From NCBI GenBank assembly GCA_039815415.1, contig JBCBZH010000104.1, positions 1-12,890 of the forward strand: a DNA stretch of 12,890 nucleotides, in the 5' to 3' direction. The notes under the pieces were generated by a model. That model was not told where the DNA came from, did not search any database, and saw only the letters and a list, made by a program, of their open reading frames with translations. Made by a program: the position numbers and the translations under genes. Below are positions 1 through 6,765 of this stretch, piece by piece. The stretch's first letter is position 1, and every line of letters starts with the position of its first letter. Origin of the DNA: JBCBZH01 sp039815415 (GTDB lineage Bacteria; Bacteroidota; Rhodothermia; Rhodothermales; Rubricoccaceae).

Positions 1-386
1 CGTCGTACAAGGAGACATGGGGCCTGGTACTCAACGAAGCGATGGCCTCCGGATTGCCCGTGGTCGTGTCGGAGCGCATGGGTGCCACGGAGGATCTTGT
101 GACCCACGGCTGGAATGGGTTTGTTTTCAATCCCGCTCGGACCAACGAACTGGCGGATCTAATGGTTCATGTTCACGGGCTCTCTCCTGATGCGCGGGCG
201 GCACTGATCGTGAAGGGCCGCCAGCGTGTTGCGGGCTGGTCGCCGGAACGGTTCGGTGAGGGCCTCTGGAGAGCTTTCTCTGCTGGGCGAGAGAGTTCGG
301 ACCGCTCGCTCGGACTCCTCGCCAATGCGCTTCTTACGGGCCAGCGCGTGCTCGCGCGACGTATTGACAGCTTCCATGCCACGTAG
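1..386 (+). CDS. GT4-family glycosyltransferase, C-terminal part (5' end outside window)
   Basis: This is the last ~127 codons of a retaining GT-B glycosyltransferase, open from the window edge (frame from base 3) to a TAG at 384-386. The first visible residues are the nucleotide-sugar binding segment of family GT4: ETWGLVLNEAMASG contains the EX7E motif, with the two glutamates eight residues apart. It is followed by GLPVVVSERMGATEDLV and then NGFVF. In GT4 enzymes this C-terminal Rossmann half binds the sugar-nucleotide donor, and the missing N-terminal half binds the acceptor. The following gene begins inside this one (ATG at 376), so the two are probably translated together as part of a polysaccharide or LPS/EPS cluster lying upstream of the window. 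Donor and acceptor cannot be read from this fragment. The ATG at 42 is internal to the domain and is not the true start. Confidence 0.9.
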   Translation, partial: SYKETWGLVLNEAMASGLPVVVSERMGATEDLVTHGWNGFVFNPARTNELADLMVHVHGLSPDARAALIVKGRQRVAGWSPERFGEGLWRAFSAGRESSDRSLGLLANALLTGQRVLARRIDSFHAT

Positions 387-1512
387 GTCGCCTCAGCATC
401 TTTACATCGTCGGGCGCTTTCCGCCTCCACTTGACGGGCAGGCCGTAGCGACGGCACGGCTAGCAACTCTCATTGAGGAGAAAGCACAGGTTGCTCGCGT
501 GAACGTGGGCACACCGGAAGGAAGCCACGTGGAGGCGCCAGGAGGGCTCCGATTTCACCGTGCCGCCCATGCGCTTCGTCTTCGGGCACGCCTTCGACAG
601 GCATTGGCGGCACTTCCCGAAGTGCCGGTCCTCTGGCCGTCCATCTCGCCGAGCCCGCTTGGCCATCTCCGCGACCGCCTCACCGTGGTACCGGCCTTCA
701 CCGATCGCCAGTCCATCGTCGGCGTTGTCCACCGAGGCGACTTCAGAACACTGTTCACATCGCCTCTGACGCGATGGAGCGGACGCCAGATCGTCGAGCG
801 ACTCGCAGCAGTTGTGTTTCTGACCGAGGCGTTGTCTGATGCCTGCGCCTCGTGGATTCCCGCAGCGAAGCGAGTCGTGATTCCAAACACGATCAGCCAT
901 GACGTGATTCCTGATGCAGCTACCGTCCAGTCCAAGCAGCAAGAGTGGGCTGTTCGTCCACCCGGGACGCCGCTGCACCTGCTCTACCTCTCGGCCATGA
1001 TCCCCTCGAAAGGCTATGAGCATGTCCTCAGCGCGACGGCCCTCTTGCGCGATCGTAACGTCCCCGTCCAGACCACATTCGCAGGGCGCTGGGAGTCTGA
1101 CGTTGCCGCGCGTGCCTTCTCCGACCGCGTTCGCCAGCTTGATCTGGCGGACTGCGTCGACGTTCGGGGAGGCGTGAGCCGGAACGAAGCTGGAGCGCTA
1201 CATCTCAGCGCCGACGTCCTGATTCTACCAACAACCTATCCTGTGGAGGCCCAGCCACTCGTCGTCATCGAGGCAATGGCCGCGGGAACGCCCGTGATTG
1301 TTACGCGGCATGCCGGACTGCCTGAAATGGTCACGGAGAACCGTGAGGGACGGTTCGTGGCCCCAGCGTCCCCCGCTGAGATCGCGGATGCCGCCCTCCG
1401 CCTTCGCTCCAACTGGGTCGCCTTCTCGCTGGCGGCGCGGCAACGCTTCGAGCTGGCGTACAGCCCCGACGTGGTGCGGCGCCAGTGGCTTCAGCTCCTC
1501 GACACGCTCTAA
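376..1512 (+). CDS. GT4-family glycosyltransferase
   Basis: This is a complete 378-residue GT-B glycosyltransferase, a usual length for GT4. The N-terminal domain starts with HLYIVGRFPPPLDGQAVA (residues 8-25), an early strand and glycine-rich acceptor-side loop. VVIPNTI (167-173) marks the interdomain region, and LLYLSAMIPSKGYEHVLSA (202-220) opens the donor-binding domain. EAQPLVVIEAMAAGTPVIV (291-309) carries the EX7E pair, E291 and E299, that contacts the donor nucleotide-sugar. I chose the ATG at 376 because the N-terminal fold starts directly after it. The extra 50 residues of the longer reading frame from 226 are Arg/Ser-rich and lie wholly inside the preceding gene. The start overlaps the upstream glycosyltransferase by 11 bases, which suggests translational coupling. 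The gene ends 6 bases from the convergent dut stop. It probably adds a sugar to a surface glycan; the specific substrate is unknown. Confidence 0.88.
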   Translation: MPRRSPQHLYIVGRFPPPLDGQAVATARLATLIEEKAQVARVNVGTPEGSHVEAPGGLRFHRAAHALRLRARLRQALAALPEVPVLWPSISPSPLGHLRDRLTVVPAFTDRQSIVGVVHRGDFRTLFTSPLTRWSGRQIVERLAAVVFLTEALSDACASWIPAAKRVVIPNTISHDVIPDAATVQSKQQEWAVRPPGTPLHLLYLSAMIPSKGYEHVLSATALLRDRNVPVQTTFAGRWESDVAARAFSDRVRQLDLADCVDVRGGVSRNEAGALHLSADVLILPTTYPVEAQPLVVIEAMAAGTPVIVTRHAGLPEMVTENREGRFVAPASPAEIADAALRLRSNWVAFSLAARQRFELAYSPDVVRRQWLQLLDTL

Positions 1513-1518
1513 CGGGGC

Positions 1519-1983
1519 CTACGCCGTCCCTGTGGATCCGAAGCCCCCCGCTCCGCGCTCGCTCGCCACCAGCGCGTCCGCCGTCTCGAACCGCACCGGC
1601 ACGTAGCGCGCCACCACCAGCTGAGCGATGCGCTCGCCGCGCTGCACGAGAAACGGCTCCCGCCCGTGGTTGACGAGCAGCACGCCCACCTCCCCCCTGT
1701 ACCCAGAATCGATGGTCCCCGGGCTGTTGAGAACTGTCACGCCATGCTTGAACGCCAACCCGGAGCGCGGGCGGACCTGCCCCTCCGTTCCGTCGGGGAG
1801 TGCGATCTGGAGGCCCGTGGGGATGAGTGTGTAGGCCCCCGGCACCAGCTCGACGGGTGCGTCTTCGGGCACTGCCGCGCGAAGGTCCAGACCAGCCGCA
1901 TCGGGCGTGGCGTGAGACGGCAAATCGAGGCCTTCTCCGTGCGGAAGGACCACAACCGGAACCGGGGTCGGCTCAGAAAACAT
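1519..1983 (-). CDS. dut: deoxyuridine 5'-triphosphate nucleotidohydrolase (dUTPase)
   Basis: Dut hydrolyses dUTP to dUMP and pyrophosphate in the cytoplasm, keeping uracil out of DNA and feeding dTMP synthesis. The 154-residue length is normal for the homotrimeric family. All five conserved motifs are visible: AGLDL (30-34), RSGL (73-76), GTIDSGYRGE (89-98, with catalytic Asp92 and base-stacking Tyr95), RGERIAQLV (115-123) and the C-terminal glycine-rich lid GAGGFGSTG (144-152). The first ~20 residues are a variable extension. No clear Shine-Dalgarno sequence precedes the ATG. The gene lies 61 bases downstream of the peptide transporter on the same strand, with a strong hairpin between them, so it may be transcribed separately. 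Its stop is 6 bases from the convergent glycosyltransferase stop, leaving no room for a conventional terminator between them. Confidence 0.96.
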   Translation of the reverse strand: MFSEPTPVPVVVLPHGEGLDLPSHATPDAAGLDLRAAVPEDAPVELVPGAYTLIPTGLQIALPDGTEGQVRPRSGLAFKHGVTVLNSPGTIDSGYRGEVGVLLVNHGREPFLVQRGERIAQLVVARYVPVRFETADALVASERGAGGFGSTGTA

Positions 1984-2006
1984 GCGGGAGTATCAGAAGG
2001 GAGGAA

Positions 2007-2038
2007 TTCGCCAGCTCGAGGCGCTTCGAGCTGGCGAA
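2007..2038. repeat. perfect 13-bp inverted pair of the CGAGCTGGCG 10-mer (terminator-like)
   Basis: TTCGCCAGCTCGA (2007-2019) and TCGAGCTGGCGAA (2026-2038) are exact reverse complements around a 6-base loop. The hairpin lies 7 bases after the peptide transporter stop and 24 bases before the dut start, both on the minus strand. Downstream on that strand the sequence is pyrimidine-rich but has no real T run. Each arm contains one copy of the dispersed 10-mer. A transcription terminator or mRNA 3'-end stabiliser is the likely role (inference). Confidence 0.75.
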
Positions 2039-2044
2039 GGGGGG

Positions 2045-3583
2045 TTACTCGACGCCCGCCGTGAAGCGCTTCACAAACGGCGCGACGATGACCGCTACGA
2101 CTCCGGCGATGCCGATGGTCGTGGCGACGTTCATGAACAGGTCGCCGGGTGGCAGCCCTTCCAGGCCACCGGCCACCAGGCCCGCGAACAGGTTGCCGAG
2201 AGCTGCGGCCATGAACCAGACGCCCATCATCTGACCCACGCGTCCTGCAGGAGCGAGCTTGGTCATGGACGAGAGCCCCACCGGGCTCAGGCTCAACTCA
2301 CCGACGGTGTGGAAGAAGTAGGTCACCACGAGCCACGAGATGCCCACCTTTGCGGTGGTGGTCGCATTGGCGGCGCCCCACGCCAGCACGAAGAAGCCTA
2401 CCGCCAGCCCGAGCAGGCCGATGCCAAATTTGAGGGGGATCGACGGGTTGGCGTTCTTGCGCGCCAGCCACGTCCAGAGGCTCCCGAATACCGGCGCGAG
2501 CAGGATGATAAAGAACGCGTTCACGTTCTGGAGGAGCGACGCAGGCATCTCCCAGTCACCGAACATCCGGTCGGTGTAGTCCCGCGCGAACAGGTTGAGC
2601 GACGAGCCTGCCTGCTCGAATCCGCTCCAGAAGATGGCCGCGAGTACGAACAGCCAGACGATCACGCCCAGCCGCTTCTTCTCCACGCCGGTGAGGCCGC
2701 CTGCCACGAATAGGAAAATGAAGTAGAGCGTCGCCAGCCCGACGACCACGTAGCCGAGGTACTCCGCCAGCTCGGAGATCGAGATGCCGAGCGAATCCGT
2801 GGACATCAGGTAGCCCACGAGCACCGCCAGCCCGGTGGCGACAGCCGCAATGAGGTAGAACCGCTGGCCGCGGGCACGGAGGCCCGCCGCGTCCACGTCT
2901 GGCTCCAGGTTGCCCGCGTCTTCGATGTGGCGCCCACCCAGCTTGTACTGCACCAGCCCGAGGAACATGCCGAGTGCGGCGATGGAGAAGCCCCAGTGGT
3001 AGTTGTAGCCTTCTCCAACCCAGCCGACGAGCGTAACTCCGAGCACCGACCCCAGGTTGATGCCCATGTAGAAGATCGAGAAGCCAGCATCGCGGCGGGC
3101 GCCTCCTTCCGGGTAGAGGTCACCCACCATCGCACTGACGTTGGGCTTGAGCAGGCCGGTACCCATCACGATCAGCGCCAGCCCAAGGAAGAATGTGGAC
3201 GTGGTCGGGATGGCGAGCGAGAGGTGCCCCAACATGATGATGACGCCTCCCACAAAAACGGACTTCCTCTGCCCCCAGAGCTTGTCCGCCACCCAGCCGC
3301 CTGGCAGCGCCAGCACGTAGACAAAGAAGGTGTAGAGGCCGTAGATCGCCGCAGACTCTGCAGTGCCGAAGCCCAGTCCGGGGTTGTCTGCCGTGACCGC
3401 CTCGGTCATAAACAGAATGAGGACCGCCCGCATCCCGTAGTAGGAGAACCGCTCCCACATCTCGGTGAAGAACAGCGTCGAGAGCCCTCGGGGATGACCA
3501 AACCACTGGTCTCCCGAACTGCCCCCCAGGACGGCACCGCCAGCTCGTGGGTCGGAGAGTTCACTACCGGCGTCGTTGGGCAT
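2045..3583 (-). CDS. POT/PTR-family proton-coupled oligopeptide transporter
   Basis: This is a 512-residue polytopic inner-membrane protein of the POT (PTR2) branch of the major facilitator superfamily, which imports di- and tripeptides with protons. The family signature EMWERFSYYG (41-50, ExxERFxYYG) sits in the first transmembrane helix. GGWVADKLWGQRKSVFVGG (95-113) is the loop between helices 2 and 3. GTGLLKPNVSAMVG (141-154) and FYMGINLGS (171-179) are the other POT hallmarks. Hydrophobic segments continue to the C-terminus, consistent with about 14 helices. The first ~30 residues are a soluble Gly/Ser-rich tail. The start follows a small dyad (3590-3600) with no strong Shine-Dalgarno sequence. 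It lies 82 bases after meaB, with a possible promoter in that gap, and is followed by the inverted-repeat hairpin at 2007-2038. Peptide specificity cannot be read from the sequence. Confidence 0.94.
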   Translation of the reverse strand: MPNDAGSELSDPRAGGAVLGGSSGDQWFGHPRGLSTLFFTEMWERFSYYGMRAVLILFMTEAVTADNPGLGFGTAESAAIYGLYTFFVYVLALPGGWVADKLWGQRKSVFVGGVIIMLGHLSLAIPTTSTFFLGLALIVMGTGLLKPNVSAMVGDLYPEGGARRDAGFSIFYMGINLGSVLGVTLVGWVGEGYNYHWGFSIAALGMFLGLVQYKLGGRHIEDAGNLEPDVDAAGLRARGQRFYLIAAVATGLAVLVGYLMSTDSLGISISELAEYLGYVVVGLATLYFIFLFVAGGLTGVEKKRLGVIVWLFVLAAIFWSGFEQAGSSLNLFARDYTDRMFGDWEMPASLLQNVNAFFIILLAPVFGSLWTWLARKNANPSIPLKFGIGLLGLAVGFFVLAWGAANATTTAKVGISWLVVTYFFHTVGELSLSPVGLSSMTKLAPAGRVGQMMGVWFMAAALGNLFAGLVAGGLEGLPPGDLFMNVATTIGIAGVVAVIVAPFVKRFTAGVE

Positions 3584-3628
3584 CTGGAATCAGCGGCTGA
3601 TGAAGGAACGGCCTCTGCGAAGGCCGAG

Positions 3629-3655
3629 CGAAGATACCCTAGGGTAACAGAACAA
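3629..3655 (-). promoter_or_regulatory. candidate promoter of the peptide transporter, Bacteroidota-like
   Basis: On the minus strand TTG (3655-3653) is followed 16 bases later by TATCTTCG (3636-3629), close to the Bacteroidota -7 consensus TAnnTTTG. It lies in the 82-base gap between meaB and the transporter, about 45 bases before the transporter ATG. The spacing is slightly shorter than the usual one and the upstream box is minimal, so this is a weak prediction. Confidence 0.25.
3635..3646. promoter_or_regulatory. 12-bp perfect palindrome, possible operator
   Basis: TACCCTAGGGTA is a perfect palindrome in the meaB-transporter gap. It falls between the two boxes of the candidate promoter and overlaps its downstream box by two bases, where a repressor could bind. 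A second small dyad, TCAGCGGCTGA (3590-3600), lies next to the transporter start. No cognate regulator is recognised. Confidence 0.3.
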
Positions 3656-3665
3656 CGAGGACGCG

Positions 3666-4592
3666 CTACGCCTGTGCCAGCATGCGCGCCGCCATCCGAT
3701 GGGGCGCCCGCTCCTCAGCGTCGAGCTGGCGAATGGCCTCGGCGAGTGCCTCCGTGCGCCCGTCCGACCAGAACGCGCGGCGCCAGCCCGCTTCCACGAG
3801 GCGACGCACTCGGCGGCGCAAGCGAGTTGCCTGAAGCGCGTCCCACATTGGCAGGAGGTGCGTCTGGTGGGCATCCAGGTGCGCCACCAGCCCGTCAATG
3901 CCCTCGCCATGCAATGCGGTCACCCGTGCAACAGGAATGGTCCACTCCTCTGCAGGGCGAAGGTGAAGGGCCTGTCGGAGAGCGCGTACGAGAGCCGGAG
4001 CGTCCGGGTGATCGGACTTGTTGACGGCAAAGACGCTTGCAACCTCCATTAGCCCGGCCTTCATGGCCTGAACGGAATCCCCGCTCTGCGGCACGAGCAC
4101 CACCAGAACCGTGTCAGCCGCCTCTGCCACGTCGATCTCGCCCTGCCCCACGCCCACCGTCTCCAGAATCACGACATCGTACCCCGCCGCATCGAACACG
4201 TCACAGGCCGCTTCGGCAGCCTCACTCAGGCCACCCAACGCTCCTCGCGCGGCCAGAGAGCGTACGAACACGCCCTCGTCTTCCGAGTGCCGGTCCATCC
4301 GCACGCGATCGCCCAAAATGGCGCCGCCGGTGAATGGGCTGGATGGATCCACGGCGACGACCGCGATTGTCTGGCCGCGCTGGCGAAACGCTCCGACCAA
4401 CCGATCCACCAGCGTGGACTTGCCTGCTCCCGGCGGTCCGGTCACGCCGATGCGCCACGCCCGTCCCGTATGCGGATACAGCGCGTCCACCAGCGCGTCT
4501 GAGCCCGGAAGCCCGTTCTCGACCTGTGTGATGGCCCGCGCGACAGCCCGGCGGGTCCCACTCCGAATGGCATCGAGGTCAGCGTGTGTCAC
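3666..4592 (-). CDS. meaB: methylmalonyl-CoA mutase-associated GTPase MeaB (ArgK family)
   Basis: MeaB is a G3E-class P-loop GTPase that loads and protects the adenosylcobalamin cofactor of methylmalonyl-CoA mutase. The 308 residues include the Walker A loop GPPGAGKST (52-60), VDPSSPFTGGAILGDRVRM (81-99, a family hallmark), ETVGVGQ (144-150, switch/Walker B region) and NKSD (191-194, guanine specificity). The C-terminal helical part (about 240-308) matches the family's dimerisation arm. The start codon is GTG, and its GTGA overlaps the rsmD stop by 4 bases, so translation is very likely coupled to rsmD. No mutase or cobalamin gene lies in the window, so the partner is probably encoded elsewhere. 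The order pilM-like, rsmD, meaB suggests an operon of convenience. A 6-bp hairpin (3609-3626) follows the stop but lacks a good T tract. Confidence 0.93.
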   Translation of the reverse strand: MTHADLDAIRSGTRRAVARAITQVENGLPGSDALVDALYPHTGRAWRIGVTGPPGAGKSTLVDRLVGAFRQRGQTIAVVAVDPSSPFTGGAILGDRVRMDRHSEDEGVFVRSLAARGALGGLSEAAEAACDVFDAAGYDVVILETVGVGQGEIDVAEAADTVLVVLVPQSGDSVQAMKAGLMEVASVFAVNKSDHPDAPALVRALRQALHLRPAEEWTIPVARVTALHGEGIDGLVAHLDAHQTHLLPMWDALQATRLRRRVRRLVEAGWRRAFWSDGRTEALAEAIRQLDAEERAPHRMAARMLAQA

Positions 4593-5137
4593 AGCGCGGG
4601 AGACGAGGGAGCGCAGAAGATCGACAGGATCGTCCCCCCATAGGTCCGCGATTGCTCGAAACCGGGCAGCGTGTCGAGTTGATGACGTGCGTCGTGCTCC
4701 ACAACCAAGACCCCGTCGGGCACGAGGCGAGGCAAGACCAGCTCAGGAAGCTCGGGAAGCCACGTCAGGTCGTACGGCGGGTCAGCGAGCACCAGCTCGA
4801 CGGGCGACCCCTCGCGCCCCAGAAACGCCCGCACGTCGGACCGGACAAACCTCGAGCGGGCGAGGGCATCGAGCGACGCAGCGTTTCGGCGAGCGACAGC
4901 GAGCGTCGGACCGTGGCGCTCCACGAACGTAGCATGCTCGGCTCCTCGGCTGAGCGCCTCCAATCCGAGGGCGCCGCTCCCGGCGAACAGATCAATTACC
5001 CTCGAGCTGGCGAGAACGCCACGTGCATCCAGCAAGCTGAAAAGGGCTTCGCGGACGCGGTCCGTGGTGGGCCGGGTGCCCCGCCCCGGCGGAGCCTCGA
5101 TAGGACGGCGCCCCCATGTCCCCCCCGAAATGCGCAT
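4589..5137 (-). CDS. rsmD: 16S rRNA (guanine966-N2)-methyltransferase RsmD
   Basis: RsmD uses S-adenosylmethionine to methylate N2 of G966 in 16S rRNA of the small ribosomal subunit. The 182-residue length is standard. It starts with the family-typical MRISGGTWGRRPI, followed by RPTTDRVREALF (22-33) and the SAM-binding glycine loop DLFAGSGALGLEALSRGA (49-66). FVERH (71-75) ends the second strand, and the catalytic DPPYD (119-123) is the (D/N)PPY motif of N-methyltransferases. The ATG overlaps the upstream PilM-like stop by one base (TGATG), and the TGA overlaps the meaB GTG by four bases, so three genes are tightly coupled. In many bacteria rsmD precedes coaD, but here meaB follows instead. 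Confidence 0.95.
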   Translation of the reverse strand: MRISGGTWGRRPIEAPPGRGTRPTTDRVREALFSLLDARGVLASSRVIDLFAGSGALGLEALSRGAEHATFVERHGPTLAVARRNAASLDALARSRFVRSDVRAFLGREGSPVELVLADPPYDLTWLPELPELVLPRLVPDGVLVVEHDARHQLDTLPGFEQSRTYGGTILSIFCAPSSPAL

Positions 5138-6084
5138 CAGGCTAGAGTTGCGCCGAGAACGGGTGCAAACCCGGCCAGATGATCGGCCGAGATGCCCTCG
5201 GGGCGGCGGCCGTAGAGAGAGAGCGGGTCGAGTGGAGACGCCTCAAGATCGAGAAGGCTGGACAGCACACTCAGGCGGGCTCCCTGCGGTCCCTCATCGC
5301 CATAGACGTGGAGACGGTCGACGTTGGCGGGCGCAATGCCGATGCGTTCTAGCGCCGCCAGCGCGAAGTAGGCCGTGTCCTCGGGAGACGCGCCGGGTCC
5401 GTGATGCCCGAACAGCCAGGACCGCCCACGGCTGACAGACACCTCCGTGTGGCCCGAATAGGCTCCGACCGCCAGCTCGATGGCATCGGAGGCCCCTCCC
5501 TGAATTGCAGCGGTGGCCCGGACGATGGCCGCTGCCGCCCGGGGCGAGTCCGAGAGATCGTAGCGGTCCACCCCGAGCGCGCGGGCCAGGAGTGAGAGCC
5601 GCGCATGGATGGGCTCGCTGACGTGCGTGACGTGGTGCCAGCGGTGAGGGGTCCCCCCGATGGCATCGAGCCGAAGTGGCACCGCACGGACACGCACCGG
5701 CTCTTCGGAGCCGACATCCGCCAGAAGCGCGGCTTCCTGACGAAGCTGCTCATCGCGCGCGGCCGCATCCATCCCTTCGGGGACCGGCGTAAAAAAGCTG
5801 GTGGTGTGGGGCGGATGCGCCACCACCACGAGGGCCTGCGCTGTCGTGTCCTTGAACACTTCGCGCAACGCCTCCCCGATGCCCTGAATGGCGTACGGCG
5901 CCCCGTCGGCGAGAACGCCCTTTTCGATATCGACTTCGAAATCGCACGTTCCGAGGCGGAGCAGGCGCCCTGGAATGCGGCCCGCGCTCCGGTCTCCGGC
6001 AGCGTCTCGTTCGATCTCCGCGTAGCGCAGTGCCGACCCCGAAAGGCCGATCACTGCGAGAGGCGCTCGCGAGGCATCAGGCAT
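5137..6084 (-). CDS. PilM-like actin-fold protein
   Basis: This 315-residue cytoplasmic-looking protein has no signal peptide or membrane segment. LAVIGLSGSALRYAEIER (9-26) resembles the phosphate-1 hairpin of PilM/FtsA proteins. Residues 66-123 follow the PilM pattern: a helix, then VVVAHPP (87-92), then PVPEGMDAAARDEQLRQEAA, which parallels the pairing/1C-like segment. DAIELAVGAYSGHTEVSVSRG (200-220) matches the second phosphate-binding hairpin followed by a 'GxxxxF' strand. The glycines and acidic residues are less conserved than in canonical PilM, so ATP binding may be weak. PilM links the type IV pilus alignment complex to its cytoplasmic side. The gene lies 32 bases after a single-pass pseudopilin-like protein, which supports an envelope role, but no PilN/O/P/Q genes are visible. 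The assignment rests on fold-level pattern only. Confidence 0.55.
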   Translation of the reverse strand: MPDASRAPLAVIGLSGSALRYAEIERDAAGDRSAGRIPGRLLRLGTCDFEVDIEKGVLADGAPYAIQGIGEALREVFKDTTAQALVVVAHPPHTTSFFTPVPEGMDAAARDEQLRQEAALLADVGSEEPVRVRAVPLRLDAIGGTPHRWHHVTHVSEPIHARLSLLARALGVDRYDLSDSPRAAAAIVRATAAIQGGASDAIELAVGAYSGHTEVSVSRGRSWLFGHHGPGASPEDTAYFALAALERIGIAPANVDRLHVYGDEGPQGARLSVLSSLLDLEASPLDPLSLYGRRPEGISADHLAGFAPVLGATLA

Positions 6085-6116
6085 GGGTGCGGAGGCTCAC
6101 CGCGATGCCGGTGTGG

Positions 6117-6605
6117 CTACTCCCAGCTGGCGGCGTTGCGCTGAGCGGGATCCACCCTGCGGGATCCAATCGAGTCGTCCGGCACGTCGGGGTCCTGGAG
6201 CCAGTAGATGACCGTCTCCGTGGTGTCGCTGACGACCTCGTAGTTGAACCGACTCCCCGTGCGAGGTGAGAACGGAAGCGAGTCGACGAGGAACGGCGAG
6301 AGGCGCTGCTCGTTTTCGTCCATCACAGCGGCAGCCTGCGCGTTTAGTGCCGAGTCGCCACGGGCGAAAAGCACGAGCGAGTCTAGCGTTGCCGGATAGT
6401 CATCGTTGGCGTTGCGGTAGGCGATCAGGGATGTCCGGACATCGTCCATCCGCTCCCGTGTCAGCGTGGTCTGTCGCTCTTGCTCCTTGAAGTCGTCGTA
6501 CGGCCTCGTAATGTTGATGTAGAGGAGGTATCCGAGTACGAGGATGAGAACGCCGAGGACGATCTGGATGGCGATGCGTGCACCGCTGTTGCCGTCGGAG
6601 GCCAT
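6117..6605 (-). CDS. single-pass membrane protein with pseudopilin/GspG-like ectodomain
   Basis: The gene encodes 162 residues. A short polar N-terminus is followed by one transmembrane helix (about 11-31, IAIQIVLGVLILVLGYLLYI) and an amphipathic, charged helix (36-64) suited to coiled-coil packing. LIAYRNANDDYPATLDSLV (60-78) resembles the 'yrxdnGxYPttleaLv' segment of type II secretion GspG-like pseudopilins, and LPFSPRTGSRFNYEV (110-124) resembles the following 'DPWGNpYxY' part. A class III prepilin cleavage site (G|F..E) is absent, so it is not a conventional processed pilin and may stay anchored by its helix. It is the first gene of the probable operon continuing into the PilM-like gene, rsmD and meaB. 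A sigma70-like promoter lies about 60 bases upstream. Exact function is unknown. Confidence 0.6.
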   Translation of the reverse strand: MASDGNSGARIAIQIVLGVLILVLGYLLYINITRPYDDFKEQERQTTLTRERMDDVRTSLIAYRNANDDYPATLDSLVLFARGDSALNAQAAAVMDENEQRLSPFLVDSLPFSPRTGSRFNYEVVSDTTETVIYWLQDPDVPDDSIGSRRVDPAQRNAASWE

Positions 6606-6668
6606 ACGAACGGGGTGGATGGGCGAGAAAAACGAGACTTGAGCAGGTGCGCAGCCGCGCAGTCGGCA

Positions 6669-6697
6669 GGTTAACCGTTCTCACCCCAGAAAGGCAA
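6669..6697 (-). promoter_or_regulatory. candidate sigma70-type promoter of the pseudopilin-like/pilM-like/rsmD/meaB operon
   Basis: On the minus strand TTGCCT (6697-6692) is separated by 17 bases from TTAACC (6674-6669). The predicted transcript would begin near 6662, at a small hairpin TGCGC/GCGCA (6648-6661), with a leader of about 57 bases before the ATG at 6605. The gap 6606-6765 after moaA holds no gene, which makes it the natural place for a promoter. The -10 match is only moderate. Confidence 0.35.
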
Positions 6698-6765
6698 GGT
6701 GACTCCACGAGGCTTGTGGGATTCAACAGGATCGAGAGGTCCACGGAACGAGACCGCTCCGAGCG

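Noticed and set aside
226..375. N-terminal extension of the second glycosyltransferase by 50 residues
   Set aside because: The extension lies inside the preceding glycosyltransferase gene, is Arg/Ser-rich and precedes the family's normal first strand. The ATG at 376 fits better.
1..1512. Frameshift splitting one glycosyltransferase into two
   Set aside because: Each frame has its own complete EX7E donor-binding motif, and the second has its own N-terminal domain, so these are two separate enzymes.
1982..4024. Long plus-strand frames (1982-2713 and 2927-4024) opposite the peptide transporter and meaB
   Set aside because: They are antisense shadows of well-recognised genes in GC-rich DNA. Their translations are Arg/Pro/Gln-rich with no domain motif.
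4111..4932. 273-residue plus-strand frame across meaB and rsmD
   Set aside because: Low-complexity Arg/Ser/Pro/Thr composition, opposite two genes with complete motif sets.
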